64,000 bases of DNA, taken from the NCBI GenBank assembly GCA_008477525.1, contig SPDT01000013.1, forward strand, positions 357,501 through 421,500, read 5' to 3'. Source of the DNA: Hypomyces perniciosus (Eukaryota > Ascomycota > Sordariomycetes > Hypocreales > Hypocreaceae). This document shows positions 35,653 to 47,001 of this stretch, in pieces. A program made the position numbers and the translations under genes. The notes under the pieces were generated by a model that was given only the letters and a program-made list of their open reading frames with translations, was not told the origin of the DNA and made no database searches. Within the stretch, counting starts at the first letter, position 1. Every line of letters begins with the position of its first letter.

Positions 35653-37864
35653 ACTAGGTGTATGCGGAATTGAAGGCAGTGAAACACTGCCAAAGGCGGG
35701 TAACGTATGTACGAAGTACGCGGTGCCTGCTTTAATCTGCCACCTCGATTCTCTGCCTACCTACCTATGTAGGTATGTATAGGTTGCTTCGTACTCCGTA
35801 CGGAGTACACCAGACAGCTTTCTGCGTGAATTGGTCGACACTACAAACGTAGTAATAATAATATTATTATTACAGACCTAGCGTTGCTTTTTCCGGCACC
35901 GATCTGTTAGCAGAAAACCAGTTATGGGCTAGTAGTAATTGCTAGCAGAGGACCGGAGCGGTTACTCCGTTGTTAGTGACTGGCCAAACCTGCCTTCACG
36001 CGGTCCCACAAGGCCGAATGCTACTCGTACAAGTACAGGAGACGCAGATTAAAGAGGTTCTCGAGGTCCGAGAAATGGCTGCGAACACGAATTACCATTG
36101 GCTAGACAGGTCTAGCAAGTGTCCTAGACACCAGAGAGGTAAGAATCATTGATTATACATAGCACGTGCCTTCAACGTCCAATTTCGCCCTCTCTCACCG
36201 AGTGGGTAGACGATGGAAGCTTGGGGCGTGCTGTCCCTGATTTTATGCATAGACACACACACACACGATACCCGTGGTTATTCTCCAAACTAGGCCTGTC
36301 TGGGCCGTGAATACTATACTACTATTCCTTGTTCTATTATTAAACATCTCGGAGTACGGGACGCAGCGAAATACTATGCAGCGGCATCAAATCGGTGAAA
36401 CCAGGTGCCCTGGCCTGGGCTCATGACTGGGGAGTGTTGGGGGCCACACTCATCGGATTTCAATGTCTCTCGTTTCTGAGTGGCTTCTTAGGTTCCAGTC
36501 CGCTGGCTTGGTGTCCAGACCCCGTCTAGTCAACCACTCTGCATCTGGTGGAGCACATCATCCTGGCTGGCTGGCGTGTCTGTGCCATGATCCATGCTCG
36601 CGCTCCACCCATCATGCATCCCTCATAGCCCTGCGAGGATGGCCGGCCTCGACTCTTGCACCCGGGAGTCCATATATTAATAGCCAGCCAGCCAAGTAGG
36701 GGCAGCAGCAAAACAGCAGCAGCAAAACAGCATGCAGTCTGCATCAAGGCCGTCATGTTTTGCTCCGCAGACGAGAAGCACTACTACGCATCAATGGCCA
36801 AGGAAAAAACAGGACACTACACTATGGGGGCTGCAAGTCCCTACGTACTCGTTCGTTCGTACTCGGTTCTATTGCATACAGACAGCGTTGTCTGTCAGTT
36901 GTCATTTACAGACAGACAATGAGCAGTCTCTAGTGAGAAAGCATAAACGGAGTACTCCGTATCCATCATCCCTATCCTAAACTGGAGGAATCTCCAGTGT
37001 CATCCGCCAGGCAGTCCCCATTTGCTACGGAGCACTATCCGTCTCTTCTCACACCCTCCCCACACTCCCTCCTCTCTGTGTCTGCCTGGATGCACGGAGT
37101 ACCGTACACGCACTCCGTAAAGCTCGGATGATGTTCAGGGCAGAAAAAAAAGAGACGTGCCATTCTGACCCTTCCCCCCGAGCTCCGCAACCGTACCCGC
37201 ACTCGCTCCATAAAGACAGACCAGACGTGCCTGTGTGCCTGTCAAGTACGGAGTACCTTTGCCCTACTGAGGCCACACAGACCGCGATCGTCGCCTGTCG
37301 TGTCCAGACCACTGCGTCTGACGAACGGGAACTAGGACTGCGGGTGTAGTACACGAACGCCCCCGTCCGTAAGCATGTGTTGTCGAGAGACACCTCCCAT
37401 CATCAACGGCTAGCATCCCGCCTGGGTGCTTTACTATTATTATTAGACTCTGACCCTCCCCTCCCACAACACACACATATCAAGACTCGTCTGCTTCGTG
37501 TCTTGAACTCTCCAGTCGAGTTGTCTACACTGTTATATTTACCATCCACACCGCCTCAATAGTCCAGTCTCTATGCACTTACACCTCCCATACACCATCA
37601 TCAGCCTCCATCACAACCTATGAACACTCTCAGGTGTCGCCTATAACACCAGGTGCATCGTCTGTCGCTACCTTCGCCTTCAACACACAAAGAGCGTCGC
37701 ATCGCCCTAGTTCCCTTCCTCTCCTCACCTTGGCATCGAACACTATTGTCTCCGATAATACCTCAACACCGACCTCTCAGCTTTATCCAACACTAATACT
37801 AGCGCAAACCTGCACCGTTTACCTCCAACTTCACTTGATCTTTTTTTTCGTTTCTGGGATTATC

Positions 37865-39501
37865 ATGGCACTAGATGCGCGGCCTGAACGGGGGAGCATA
37901 TCGCCGGAGCATGGCTCGCCGCAACAGGATCAAGTAGACCGCCAGATGATTCGCCATCTATTAGGTCGATACTCAAGAGAAGAACTTGGACGGCTCTTGC
38001 AAGAAGAAGGCCGCTCATCACTATCATGTGAGTACACGCTTTGGTATTTTTGATACCTATACTCCATATGGTGCCGTTATCTGTCAAGCGGATTGTGCGC
38101 ATGTCAAGAGTCGACATCCCTGACCAGTTTTCTGCAGGCAATACTGGATCACCTGTCCTCAGTGGCATGAATTCCTCAAGCCGTAACTCGCAAGATGACG
38201 CATCAAGAACACTCGACTCAGACACCTCTTCGGCTTGTGGAAGCGTCGCCTCTAACGTTTCCCCCCGAGCTAGCCATAGTCACTGCCGCAAGCGCAACGC
38301 GAGCCCGACAACAGCTCGCTCCAGCATGGCCCTCACAGACGACTCGTCCTGGGAGGCCGAGGACGCAACGCCTACAACAGCAGCACCGAAGCAAAAGGGT
38401 TCCTTCACCTGCGGTTTCTGCCTCGAGGAGGGCATCCAGAAGACATGCACACGCAAGAACGACCTGAAGCGCCACATGGAGGACTTCCACCATACCGATT
38501 CCCAATGGTTCTGTCGCCACAGGGGCTGTCAGATGGTGTTTGACTGGCAGACGGCGTACAAAGCCCATCTCAAGAACTGCCATGGCGGATCGCGGATGAA
38601 CCTCGAGGACGCCAAGGTTGCGCTATGTCCGCAAACAGTCTTTGCCTGTGGCTTTGAGAACTGCCTGCAGGTTTTCGAAGCAAATTCTGACGCCGAGGTC
38701 GGAGCAACTTTCAAGGAGTATGTTTCTCACATTGTGAAGCACTTTGACGAAGTTGTAGGTAGTGGCCATTGGAGCTACTCGGCGAGGATGCGCAACTTGC
38801 TCAGACAATCCAGCGTACTCGGTGTCTGGTCACAGACGATCTGGCCAGAAACTGAGCAGAACCGCCTCCAGTGGAATACCCAATCCAGCAGCGTTCTTCG
38901 AAAACGACTTGAGACGAGACACTTGGGCGACATACAGTTCCTGGTTCAGTACGCCATTGCCCTCGGTTCAAGTCCCAGTGCCACCATCCACAGCTTCCGC
39001 CCAGACTTTGTCACGCCAATCTGGAGTGAGTGTCGCTTAGCCATCCAAGGACATAGAGGCGGCATATCATCCGCGGTTCCGACAGCAGAATCCGACCACA
39101 TGCAGTATAGTATGTCAACGAGCGGTGCTAACCCGGCGATGGTGGCATACTACCAGCGACAGGCCTATATGTCTCAGCAACCTACGCAGCCACCTATGCA
39201 CTCCCAGGCCTATAGCTTTCACAATCCGCCTCCTTCGCCACGCTACGATGCTCACCATCAAGCGGTGCCCCAGCGGCAGCAACAGCAACAGCAGCAACAC
39301 TACATGGGTATGCCTGATACCCAGATGTCGGACTACGTCCCGCATGGTCTCCCGAACATAGCAGGTGCATATGAGCCCAATGGAGTGACCAGCCCTGCAC
39401 CGACAGATATGTGTACAACTGGAACCGCCAGTCCGGGGTCAACCATAGAGCAGCGGACGACTTACGCGGCATACAGTGCCTCACCATACGCCGCCTATTA
39501 G
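37865..39501 (+). CDS. C2H2 zinc-finger protein (paralogue A)
   Basis: Two exons, 37865-38027 and 38138-39501, with a 110-nt phase-1 intron (GTGAGT, CTGAC branch, CTGCAG), give 508 residues. An N-terminal helix RHLLGRYSREELGRLLQEEG is followed by a Ser-rich stretch. Three zinc-finger-like units then run from about residue 143 to 235: FTCGFC...LKRHMEDFHH, WFCRHRGC...YKAHLKNCH and FACGFENC...HIVKHF. A conserved region with IWPETEQNRLQW and RHLGDIQFLVQYAIALG follows, then a Gln/Pro/Tyr-rich tail with a seven-Gln run, ending YAAYSASPYAAY. It is probably a nuclear DNA-binding regulator with a disordered activation-type tail; targets are unknown. The downstream gene at 45186 has the same layout and intron position, so the two are paralogues. 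Confidence 0.85.
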
Positions 39502-41215
39502 AAGAAATGGCGGGATCTTGTACACCACACCCAACACCAACCAAACCAACATTTCACTGAGAGCCAGCACCACTGGCTGCCTCCAACACGAGCGATTTCC
39601 TTTGAGACCAAAACTCTGTGATCCCCAAGGCATTATAGACGGGAGCATAATACGGCCAGAGAGCATTTATACAACATGGAATAACATACAGGAACAGGGG
39701 GGGGGGGGCGAACGATCACAAGAACATGCGGAGGAGCCCTTGCACAAGGGGGTATTTTTAACGGCCGACACAAACACACATGCTACCTTTTTTCTTTCTA
39801 ATTGTTAGAATATACATGGTTATACCCGGCAAGCGCAGCCTTCATCAGCGCGCTTAGCCAGAACGAGAATCAGGAGTCAAGACCAAATATGGGAGGCAGG
39901 ACGGCATTCATTGATTTCCTTTTCCCTCTCAGTATCTATCTTTTCTTGTGAGGTGTTTTTAAACAAGGGAGGCGTTTACTGTTAGGAATGACATGAGAAC
40001 TTTTTCTAAACTATATAATTGGCATGTTATGGGCTAGGAGCTAGGGATTCTGCAGGTTATAGGCTCAAGATTTCTTTTTTCCTCTTCCGACGGTGGAAGC
40101 AACTCTCCAAATTGGATGGGGAAATCTTTTCTTTGCTCCCTCTCTTTTCCCTTTTTTGGTCAACAACCTGTATTTTTACAGAGCGGAAACGACAACAATG
40201 TACTGGATAGTAGAACAAGATGGTTTGTACCATCGATCGTGCAGCAATGCATGTATACCCCCCCTCCTCTCTCTCCTCCTTTTCCCCCCTTTCGCTCGGG
40301 AGAGAGAGATAGATAGCAACTTATGTATGTACAGATGCATCTATGTTGATAAACGGCCGATACGGGTTTGCTTTGACGTTTCTAAATTAGTCTCTTTTTT
40401 AACACGTTGACTACTACTACTGGTGTTTTGCTTGCGGGCTATTCGTCATGCATCTCTGAAGTCCACGAGCGCTACTACTAGTACGCTGCAGATATACAGA
40501 GTTAGTCTATATTAAACTACTCTGCTATATCTACTACTATCTATTTCCCACGTATTGCTGCTGGATATCTCACCACTCCCTGCATTTCTCGACGTCGGTC
40601 TACTATTTAATGCGAATCGGCCCCGCTATATGCAGTCGTCTCACCCACTAATGGCTATACTAACAGCATCTCCACAACCAATGGATATCATTGACGATTG
40701 CTCTGTATACGAGTGATTTTAAGACGCCATATCCATCGTCAATCTTCTGTCAGGTACTAGCGGTCTATAAGGCAATGTGCTGGTGGAAACATTTGTAATC
40801 TTTTTGCCAAGAAGTTGCCAAGGACCTTGTGTTCTGTGTTACCTTTTTAGTCTGATGCAGGATTCCAAGGGATTTACACGCCTTGTCCGTGGACGGCATC
40901 CAATACGGGCTGAACGGCACATACGAGTAGTACTCGATAAAGAGGATACTGACTATTAGAGGCGTGTGCTTAAGAATACGAACAGCCAAACATGAAAACA
41001 GCCCGCCAGATGGAAGAGATGTGTAGTCGGTCTGCTCTTCAAACTGACTCCCGGCTGGTAGCTCAAATGCCGTGCAGGTGGATATTCCCGGGTAGTATTT
41101 TGTATTTCATCCTTCGCGTGGCGCTCAGCCGGGTTAAGCGCTAGACATACGCGCTCGATGCCCCGTACGCAGGATTTAGCTACCTAACACCGGCTGTTAC
41201 GGCATTAAAGAGGAG

Positions 41216-41382
41216 TATCTGAGTTATGGGGGAGAGATGAATGAACTAGGGCAGGGTTTCTCATGAGAGCCCTAGCGTATATACGGAAGAAGCATATCTG
41301 AGTTATGGGAGAGAGATGAATGAACTAAGGCAGGGTTTCTCATGAGAGCCCTAGCGTATATACGGAAGAAGCATATCTGAGT
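41216..41382. repeat. 79-bp tandem duplication
   Basis: A unit starting TATCTGAGTTATGGG is repeated at 41216 and 41295 with only a few mismatches, and begins a third time at 41374 before breaking off. The period is 79 bp. It is intergenic. Confidence 0.9.
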
Positions 41383-41660
41383 ATTAGGTAGTAGTATCAA
41401 TACTGTTCCAAGGACTGGGGTTCAGGGAATAAGCGACGTTGGACCGGGTAGCTGGTAGTAGTACTAGTGCTCTGTACGAGGTACGACGTACTCTCGTACA
41501 AAGGAGACACTGCTCCGCACTGCCTGCCAAGATAACAATGTTCCATTGCCGCCATGCCAGTCAGCAGCTCAGATAGATAGATGGCGACATGATATAGGAA
41601 AGGATGTCGGTGGGTGTGTGCACATAGTACAGCCCCCCCAAAAAAACAAGAATAAATTAA

Positions 41661-42090
41661 TAGGCTTGTGCTATCAAGCATCCAAGGTTGGCTAACGAGC
41701 ATCTAAATAGTGGATACGTGGCTGGTGACCCTAACCCTACCGATGTCGGATACAAAACCCTAACCCTAACCAATAATATATTCCCATGCGGGGGGGTCGC
41801 GCCGCCCCCGGCCCCCCGGAAGTTAACCCTAACCCCAACTCACCCTAACCCCGTAACTTATATCAATTAAATTAAATTATAGAAAAATCACTTTATATTC
41901 AGAAAATTCCTCTTTATAAGAGATACCATCTTCGACCTTTATATTGCCAGAAGCTGTTTAATAATAGATTAAAAACTGCTTTTCTTTACCGAAATCGGCC
42001 TTTAACTCTGAACGCCACAAACTGCACCACATAGCCCGCTTTTTATGGCTGCTCGTTAGCCAACCTTGGATGCTTGATAGCACAAGCCTA
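41661..42090. mobile_element. 430-bp inverted-repeat (MITE-like) element with telomeric repeats
   Basis: A perfect 41-bp inverted repeat bounds this segment: 41661-41701 (starting TAGGCTTGTGCTATCAAGCA) and its exact reverse complement at 42050-42090. The interior holds three blocks of CCCTAA telomere-type repeats, a GC-rich run (41786-41819) and an AT-rich half (41853-42040). No coding frame is present. Both ends can be read with a TA dinucleotide at the boundary, as in Tc1/mariner-type insertions, but a longer target duplication is not visible. A non-autonomous DNA transposon is the simplest reading; a structural or regulatory hairpin is an alternative. Confidence 0.7.
41729..41852 (-). repeat. 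interstitial telomere-like repeats
   Basis: Three short arrays of CCCTAA (TTAGGG on the minus strand): 41729-41741, 41756-41771 (AACCCTAACCCTAACC) and a degenerate one at 41823-41852. TTAGGG is the usual telomere repeat of filamentous ascomycetes. The arrays lie inside the inverted-repeat element and are not at a chromosome end, since genes continue on both sides. Confidence 0.85.
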
Positions 42091-45000
42091 ATAATATGTG
42101 AGAATAGGGGAAGGGGGGGGGAGCACACATGAGTCGTGTTACATGGGCTGGCGTGAAAAGCGAAGATAACGTCACAATGGAAGGCTTCTGGAAAAGGATG
42201 GCTGGGCTGCGTAACCGGGAAACCACGTGGCGGAAACACCCGTTGGAGGATTGGAAAAGAAAGATGAAGATGAAAGGGTGTGGCTGTTTCATTGCAATTG
42301 GTGTGTTGGTCTGCAATCTTAACACACCCGTACTATCAGAATGTGTGTTGCGACAAGGCTCATCAACGTTGGCGTCTTGAAGAGGCAGCTGTGTAGCAGT
42401 ATTTAGCCGCTCGACATTGTTAGTCTGTCTCCTCCTGCATTTAATATGGACTGATTATTAGACACTACTACGGAGTACTAGTCGTAATACTGGATCTGTT
42501 TAGGCACTATCGGGTAAAATCTTAGAACGCAACTAGGTAGGGCTGAGGAACGGTTAAACGGATAGGGCATCAGAAGGATCGTTTAGGATTTGGCTCGTCT
42601 GCATCTGGAGTAGCGGACCATGGATGTGAGAACACGAGCCCTACCTAAACAGGATGCAGTTCTCGACGACTTATGACAACGGGGGTAATACGGCGTAGTC
42701 CATTCATCGAAGAGTCATGCCTATCATCCATGTCTACTCCGTAGAGTTGACAGATAGGTTGCGATGGCGGCCATCTTGGTTCGCGCCTCGCGCCAGCTTC
42801 TGGAAGACTGACCCCTGCACAAGTCAACGGCGTTTCCGAGACCAAGTGAAATGTGAGGACGCGAGTCGAGAGACAGAGCTGTTAGTGGAGGGAGAGACAA
42901 ACAGCTTCGATGACAGGGCTGTGGTACCTCCAGCACCGAGCATACATATGTACAGGTACATTTGTTCAACTATCCGACTTTCGAGAGTACGATAGATATA
43001 CATCAGGTAATACTCCGTAGACAACCAACGAATGCTGCGTTGTGCTAAAAAAATAATAATGGAATGGCGCTAATATTATGGGATGATTGAGGAAAATGAA
43101 AAAAAAACTGGCCGACCAAATTCGGATACATATATCGAAAGGCACGGAGAGGTACGAAGTACTCCGTACATTAGTGTCATATCTACATGTAGTACTGACC
43201 TAGGTAGGTATTTCGTAGACGGAATAATAAATGTCCTTTCTTCTTTCGCGTATTTTCGCGTACTGTCGGCAAGTGTACTTTTGCCATTTGCCGGGCTCGA
43301 TCGCTGAAAGATAGCAGAGGCACTTTGGCACCTAGTACTCCGTATCTACAACATCTCCATTAACCATCTCCGCACAAGCGAGTCCTTCGATTCACGGCTT
43401 CAGGCATGCGACCTGAGTAGCATGGCTTGGCTTTGGGCCGCCAGAAATTGAGACAGGCAGGCCTTTAATCAAGCAAAGAGGAACAGACAAGGCACTAAAC
43501 ACTACTAGTACCAGTACTATTACCTACTATACTAGCAGTACTACTTCGTACGTACGGCTAGTACTCGTACTCGTAGTGGTACCTAGTAAGAGTAACAAAG
43601 AGTCTGTGGTGGGGGTCATCACCATCCCATTTTCTCTGTCCGTCTGTTGGTCGTCAAAAACGCCGTGTCTCAGCCGCATTTCTCTTTCTCACAGCAACAG
43701 CAACAGCATCAGAAGCAGCGAATTCCCATCAACCTGCAGGTCGCATGTTGGAGTGTTCGGGGAGCGGCCCAAGTGCCAAAATTGTCGCGAGACATGGCGA
43801 GGCGCGCCAAGTTGATCGACGACGACGAGAGCGATGAAAACGACGAAAACGACGCGACGAGTCATCACAAGTGTCTCCCCCGCGCAATACCGAGAGACAT
43901 TAATCATACCCTTCTTCACTGACGTCGTTTTCTGGTCGCCGTGCTCCCTTTGTTGGCTCCAAATCCAAGACAAATCCAAGACATGGCCCTGGTCTCGTCA
44001 CACAACAGTCCAGAAGCTCGTGTTGTCGGCTTCTAGAAGAACGGCAGAAGCATTCCTCCGGACCCCCAGGCGTTCCCGCTGCCCTAGTGAGATGCAGGGG
44101 CCAGAGCTGGTAATTTGCGGCCGTCAGTCTAGCGAGGTCATCCGACAAGGTCTGCTGGCTCATGGTTGGCCATGGTCTCTCTTGATGGAGACACCATTCG
44201 ACAACAGCCATAACCGGCACCCACACCAAAGTGACACCATCTCCAGAGCCACACAATGGCTGCCAACCTTCCTCGTTGCGCTTCCTCAGTTTCGGGCTAG
44301 CCAGCGGCCACTTGTGTTTCAGGATGGCCTGGAGGCCGCAGTGAGAAATGACACTGTTCCTGAAACGGGGCTGGGTGGTGCTCGACAGGGGATGCGTGGC
44401 ACCAATTCGTCGGATTCGACACCTTGACAAGGTTGACCAGCTATCAAGACCACTCACTCGCTGGACGGGGATGTGGGATTGATTAGGGGCAATCATGATC
44501 CCAGCCCAAGGTTCAAGTCGGCCCCAAGTGTGGCTTGACATGTGCCTATCAACGACGACGCCCGACTGCATGGTCCGCAAGGAGTGAGGAGTGATAATTT
44601 GTTCGACGTCTGAGCTTTTCTCCGACAAGATCTTCTAGAAGCCTTCCCCGGTTTTTTCCCTCCGCCCCTCCTCGCCGTTTTTCTCTTTCCCTTGCCTGGC
44701 CCGTGTGATGACGATTATCTTTCCCTTCGTCGCTCGCTCGCTCAACTCATCTATCTCATTGCTTGCACATCGTTGCTTTAGGCAGAGCCTAACCGTGAAG
44801 CGACACTAATTAGAGCCAACCCAGTCTTCGAAGCCAAGAGCGCGCCTCCCTATCGAAAAGTTTCGCTGTAGGTTGGAACGGACACGGGAGGAGACCATCT
44901 GCGCCTGGATCAACCTCACATTTCGTTCCCTTTTCTTCCCATCGCATCGCCGCACTGCGCGGTGGGAACGCCATTAGCGGGCTGCTGCATCGAGTCGCCA

Positions 45001-45185
45001 TCTTTCGGGGTCCTCGCGAGGGCCAGGCAGCGCGCTGCGTGGTCGTGCTGGTGCTGCCTTTGACTCAGGCTTACACTCCTGGTGTCTGTCACGATATTTT
45101 TTTTCACGCCATCCCGACCGAACTCGAACATACTAAAACGTATACATACAACAAATTGAGTCGTTAAACGAAAGCGACTGGCACC

Positions 45186-47001
45186 ATGTTCCCTTTCAAC
45201 ACGATCCCCGATGATTCCGGCGTACGGCCGCTGGCAGACGAGGACCACCAATTACTTCTCGGGCTTGTTCACAAGTACGGAGTTTCGAGCCTCTTATGCG
45301 CCCTGACTAATTATGGAGAATCATGTACGTTCCCGTTACCACCTTGAAGTCATGATTCCTGATCTAATGTTTTCTTTAGCACGGGCATCCATACTTTCCG
45401 CGAATACGATGCTTAGCAGTGCCTCGTCAGTAGCATGGACCAACTCGGAGGCTGCGTCTCAATGCAGATCCGATGGTGCTTCTATTCACACCCAATTCAC
45501 ATGGCCAGATGTTGCGAATGACATGCCGTCAATGCATGATGGAGAAACCGGCAAGCTTAGCGAACGGTCATGGTTGGATTCACCTGCAGCAGTCCAGTCA
45601 CCGCTCATTCACCAAAATGAGGTGACCTCACACCCTTCCCCGCGACTCGTGGCTCCGACGAACAAGAAGTACCAGTGCCCCATGTGTTTCTTGGATAACA
45701 GCCCCGTGGGCTTTGGCCGGAAGAGCGACTTTAAGAAGCACCTTCACAATTTCCATGGCGCGGATGTCATGTGGCTTTGCCGGACCAAGGGATGTCATCT
45801 GTCATTCTCAACCGAGCGTGCTTACAGCACCCATGCTAAGGAGGCTCACCGAATGAAGGCACTTCCAAACAGTGCGGCGCGGACGGAAATGTGTCCACAG
45901 CTCGTTTTCTCATGTGGATTTGCTAGCTGCAAAGACCGAGTTTTCGAGGCACAAACCGTGGATGACGCGTCGGCCACTCGTGACAAGCATTTCGAGCACA
46001 TTGCCAAGCACTATGAGGATGGCTCTGATGTAAACACCTGGGAATACAAGGTTCAAATACAAAACCTGATGCGACAAAAGCAAGTGAAGCCCATCTGGAA
46101 GACCTGCATCTGGCCCAAGGAGAAGCGACAGCAGCTCCACTGGCGGCCCAGATCGTCTGGCGACCTGAAGCGCATACTGGAGTGCCGGCACCTTGGAAGC
46201 AATATCTCCAGCCTGGTGAGGTTGGCATTCATCCTGGGGACGCCTCCATTCACGACAGCCACCACGCCGCCGCCCTCCGAGATAGATGTCTATTTCCAGC
46301 TACCGTACAGGAGCCAGTGCTTGTTGGAGTCTCCAGGTCACTCAGGATCTTCCGGGGTCTTGCCTAAGACAGAGGACGAACCTAGCCCCCTCAATGTGCC
46401 TAAAAACCGGTCAAGCATTTCAAGCATCCCTCAGACCATGCTCAAACTGTCTCGCCGCCAGTCGAAGCGGTCGACGCGACCGTCAACCCCTGCAAGTGTG
46501 ATGAGCGCCAACAGCGATACAGTTATGGGAGATGACCTGGCTGGACCGCATCCCGGAACGCCGTTCCCGATTCCTAACGAAACGGTTTGGCCAGTCGACG
46601 CACCTAAGTTTGCGCCTGAAGCACCAACTTCACTGCCCAAACAGATCAATACTCCGATGGAGATGCCTATGGACCACCAGGGGCAACCGCAGCAGTTTAT
46701 GTACACCATTCCCCCGCAAGAAAACGTACACCAGCCGTGGATGGGTATGGAACCGCCGATGGTACATTACCAGCCGCAACAGCAGCTCCATGCTCCGCCC
46801 GAGGTTGTACACGGACTGTACGACTACACCGTCAACACAAACCAGATGGCAACGGCGCGGCCGGGGACGCCTGTGCCCCACAAACGGCCGGCTTCGTGGA
46901 GCCGAATGATTAGCATGGAAAGCTTGCGGCCGAGCAAAAAGTCGATGCCACACGGTAGCCCATACTCGGATGTCCCTAACGGGATGATCATGGGCATGTA
47001 G
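45186..47001 (+). CDS. C2H2 zinc-finger protein (paralogue B)
   Basis: Two exons, 45186-45324 and 45380-47001, with a 55-nt phase-1 intron (GTACGT..TTTAG), give 586 residues. The first exon ends in HKYGVSSLLCALTNYGESS, aligning with the end of exon 1 of paralogue A. Zinc-finger-like units start near residue 144: YQCPMC...FKKHLHNFHG, WLCRTKGC...YSTHAKEAH and FSCGFASC...HIAKHYED. These are followed by the shared CIWPKEKRQQLHWRPRSSGD and RHLGSNISSLVRLAFILG region. The tail is Pro/Gln/Met-rich with a basic RRQSKRSTRPSTP segment and a C-terminal MISMESLRPSKKS. It is likely a nuclear transcription regulator; no target is known. One near-match to the TACGGAGTA motif falls inside its first exon. Confidence 0.85.

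Larger units (their letters stand above)
28532..37864. other. gene-poor region, 9.3 kb
   Basis: No frame in this region shows a recognisable domain, and the longest ones (for example 31574-32083 minus, 34686-35201 plus) are low-complexity or overlap equally long frames on the other strand. It carries nine exact TACGGAGTA-class motifs (29738, 30287, 30294, 31407, 35609, 35792, 35799, 36953, 37247), short tandem repeats, and a segment near 34390-34480 with weak resemblance to 5S rRNA internal sequence. The last about 500 bp are likely promoter and leader of the zinc-finger gene at 37865. Confidence 0.55.
39502..45185. other. intergenic between zinc-finger paralogues, 5.7 kb
   Basis: This holds the 3' flank of paralogue A, a 79-bp tandem repeat, the 430-bp inverted-repeat element, five exact TACGGAGTA-class motifs (42469, 42735, 43011, 43160, 43336) and probably a long promoter and leader for paralogue B. 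Long overlapping frames on both strands at 43834-44628 have no domain and were not called. Confidence 0.55.

Noticed and set aside
43834..44628. Long overlapping frames on both strands (197 codons plus, 242 codons minus)
   Set aside because: Neither shows a domain, signal or splice context, and mirror-image open frames are common in GC-balanced leader DNA. The segment more likely belongs to the promoter or leader of the zinc-finger gene at 45186.
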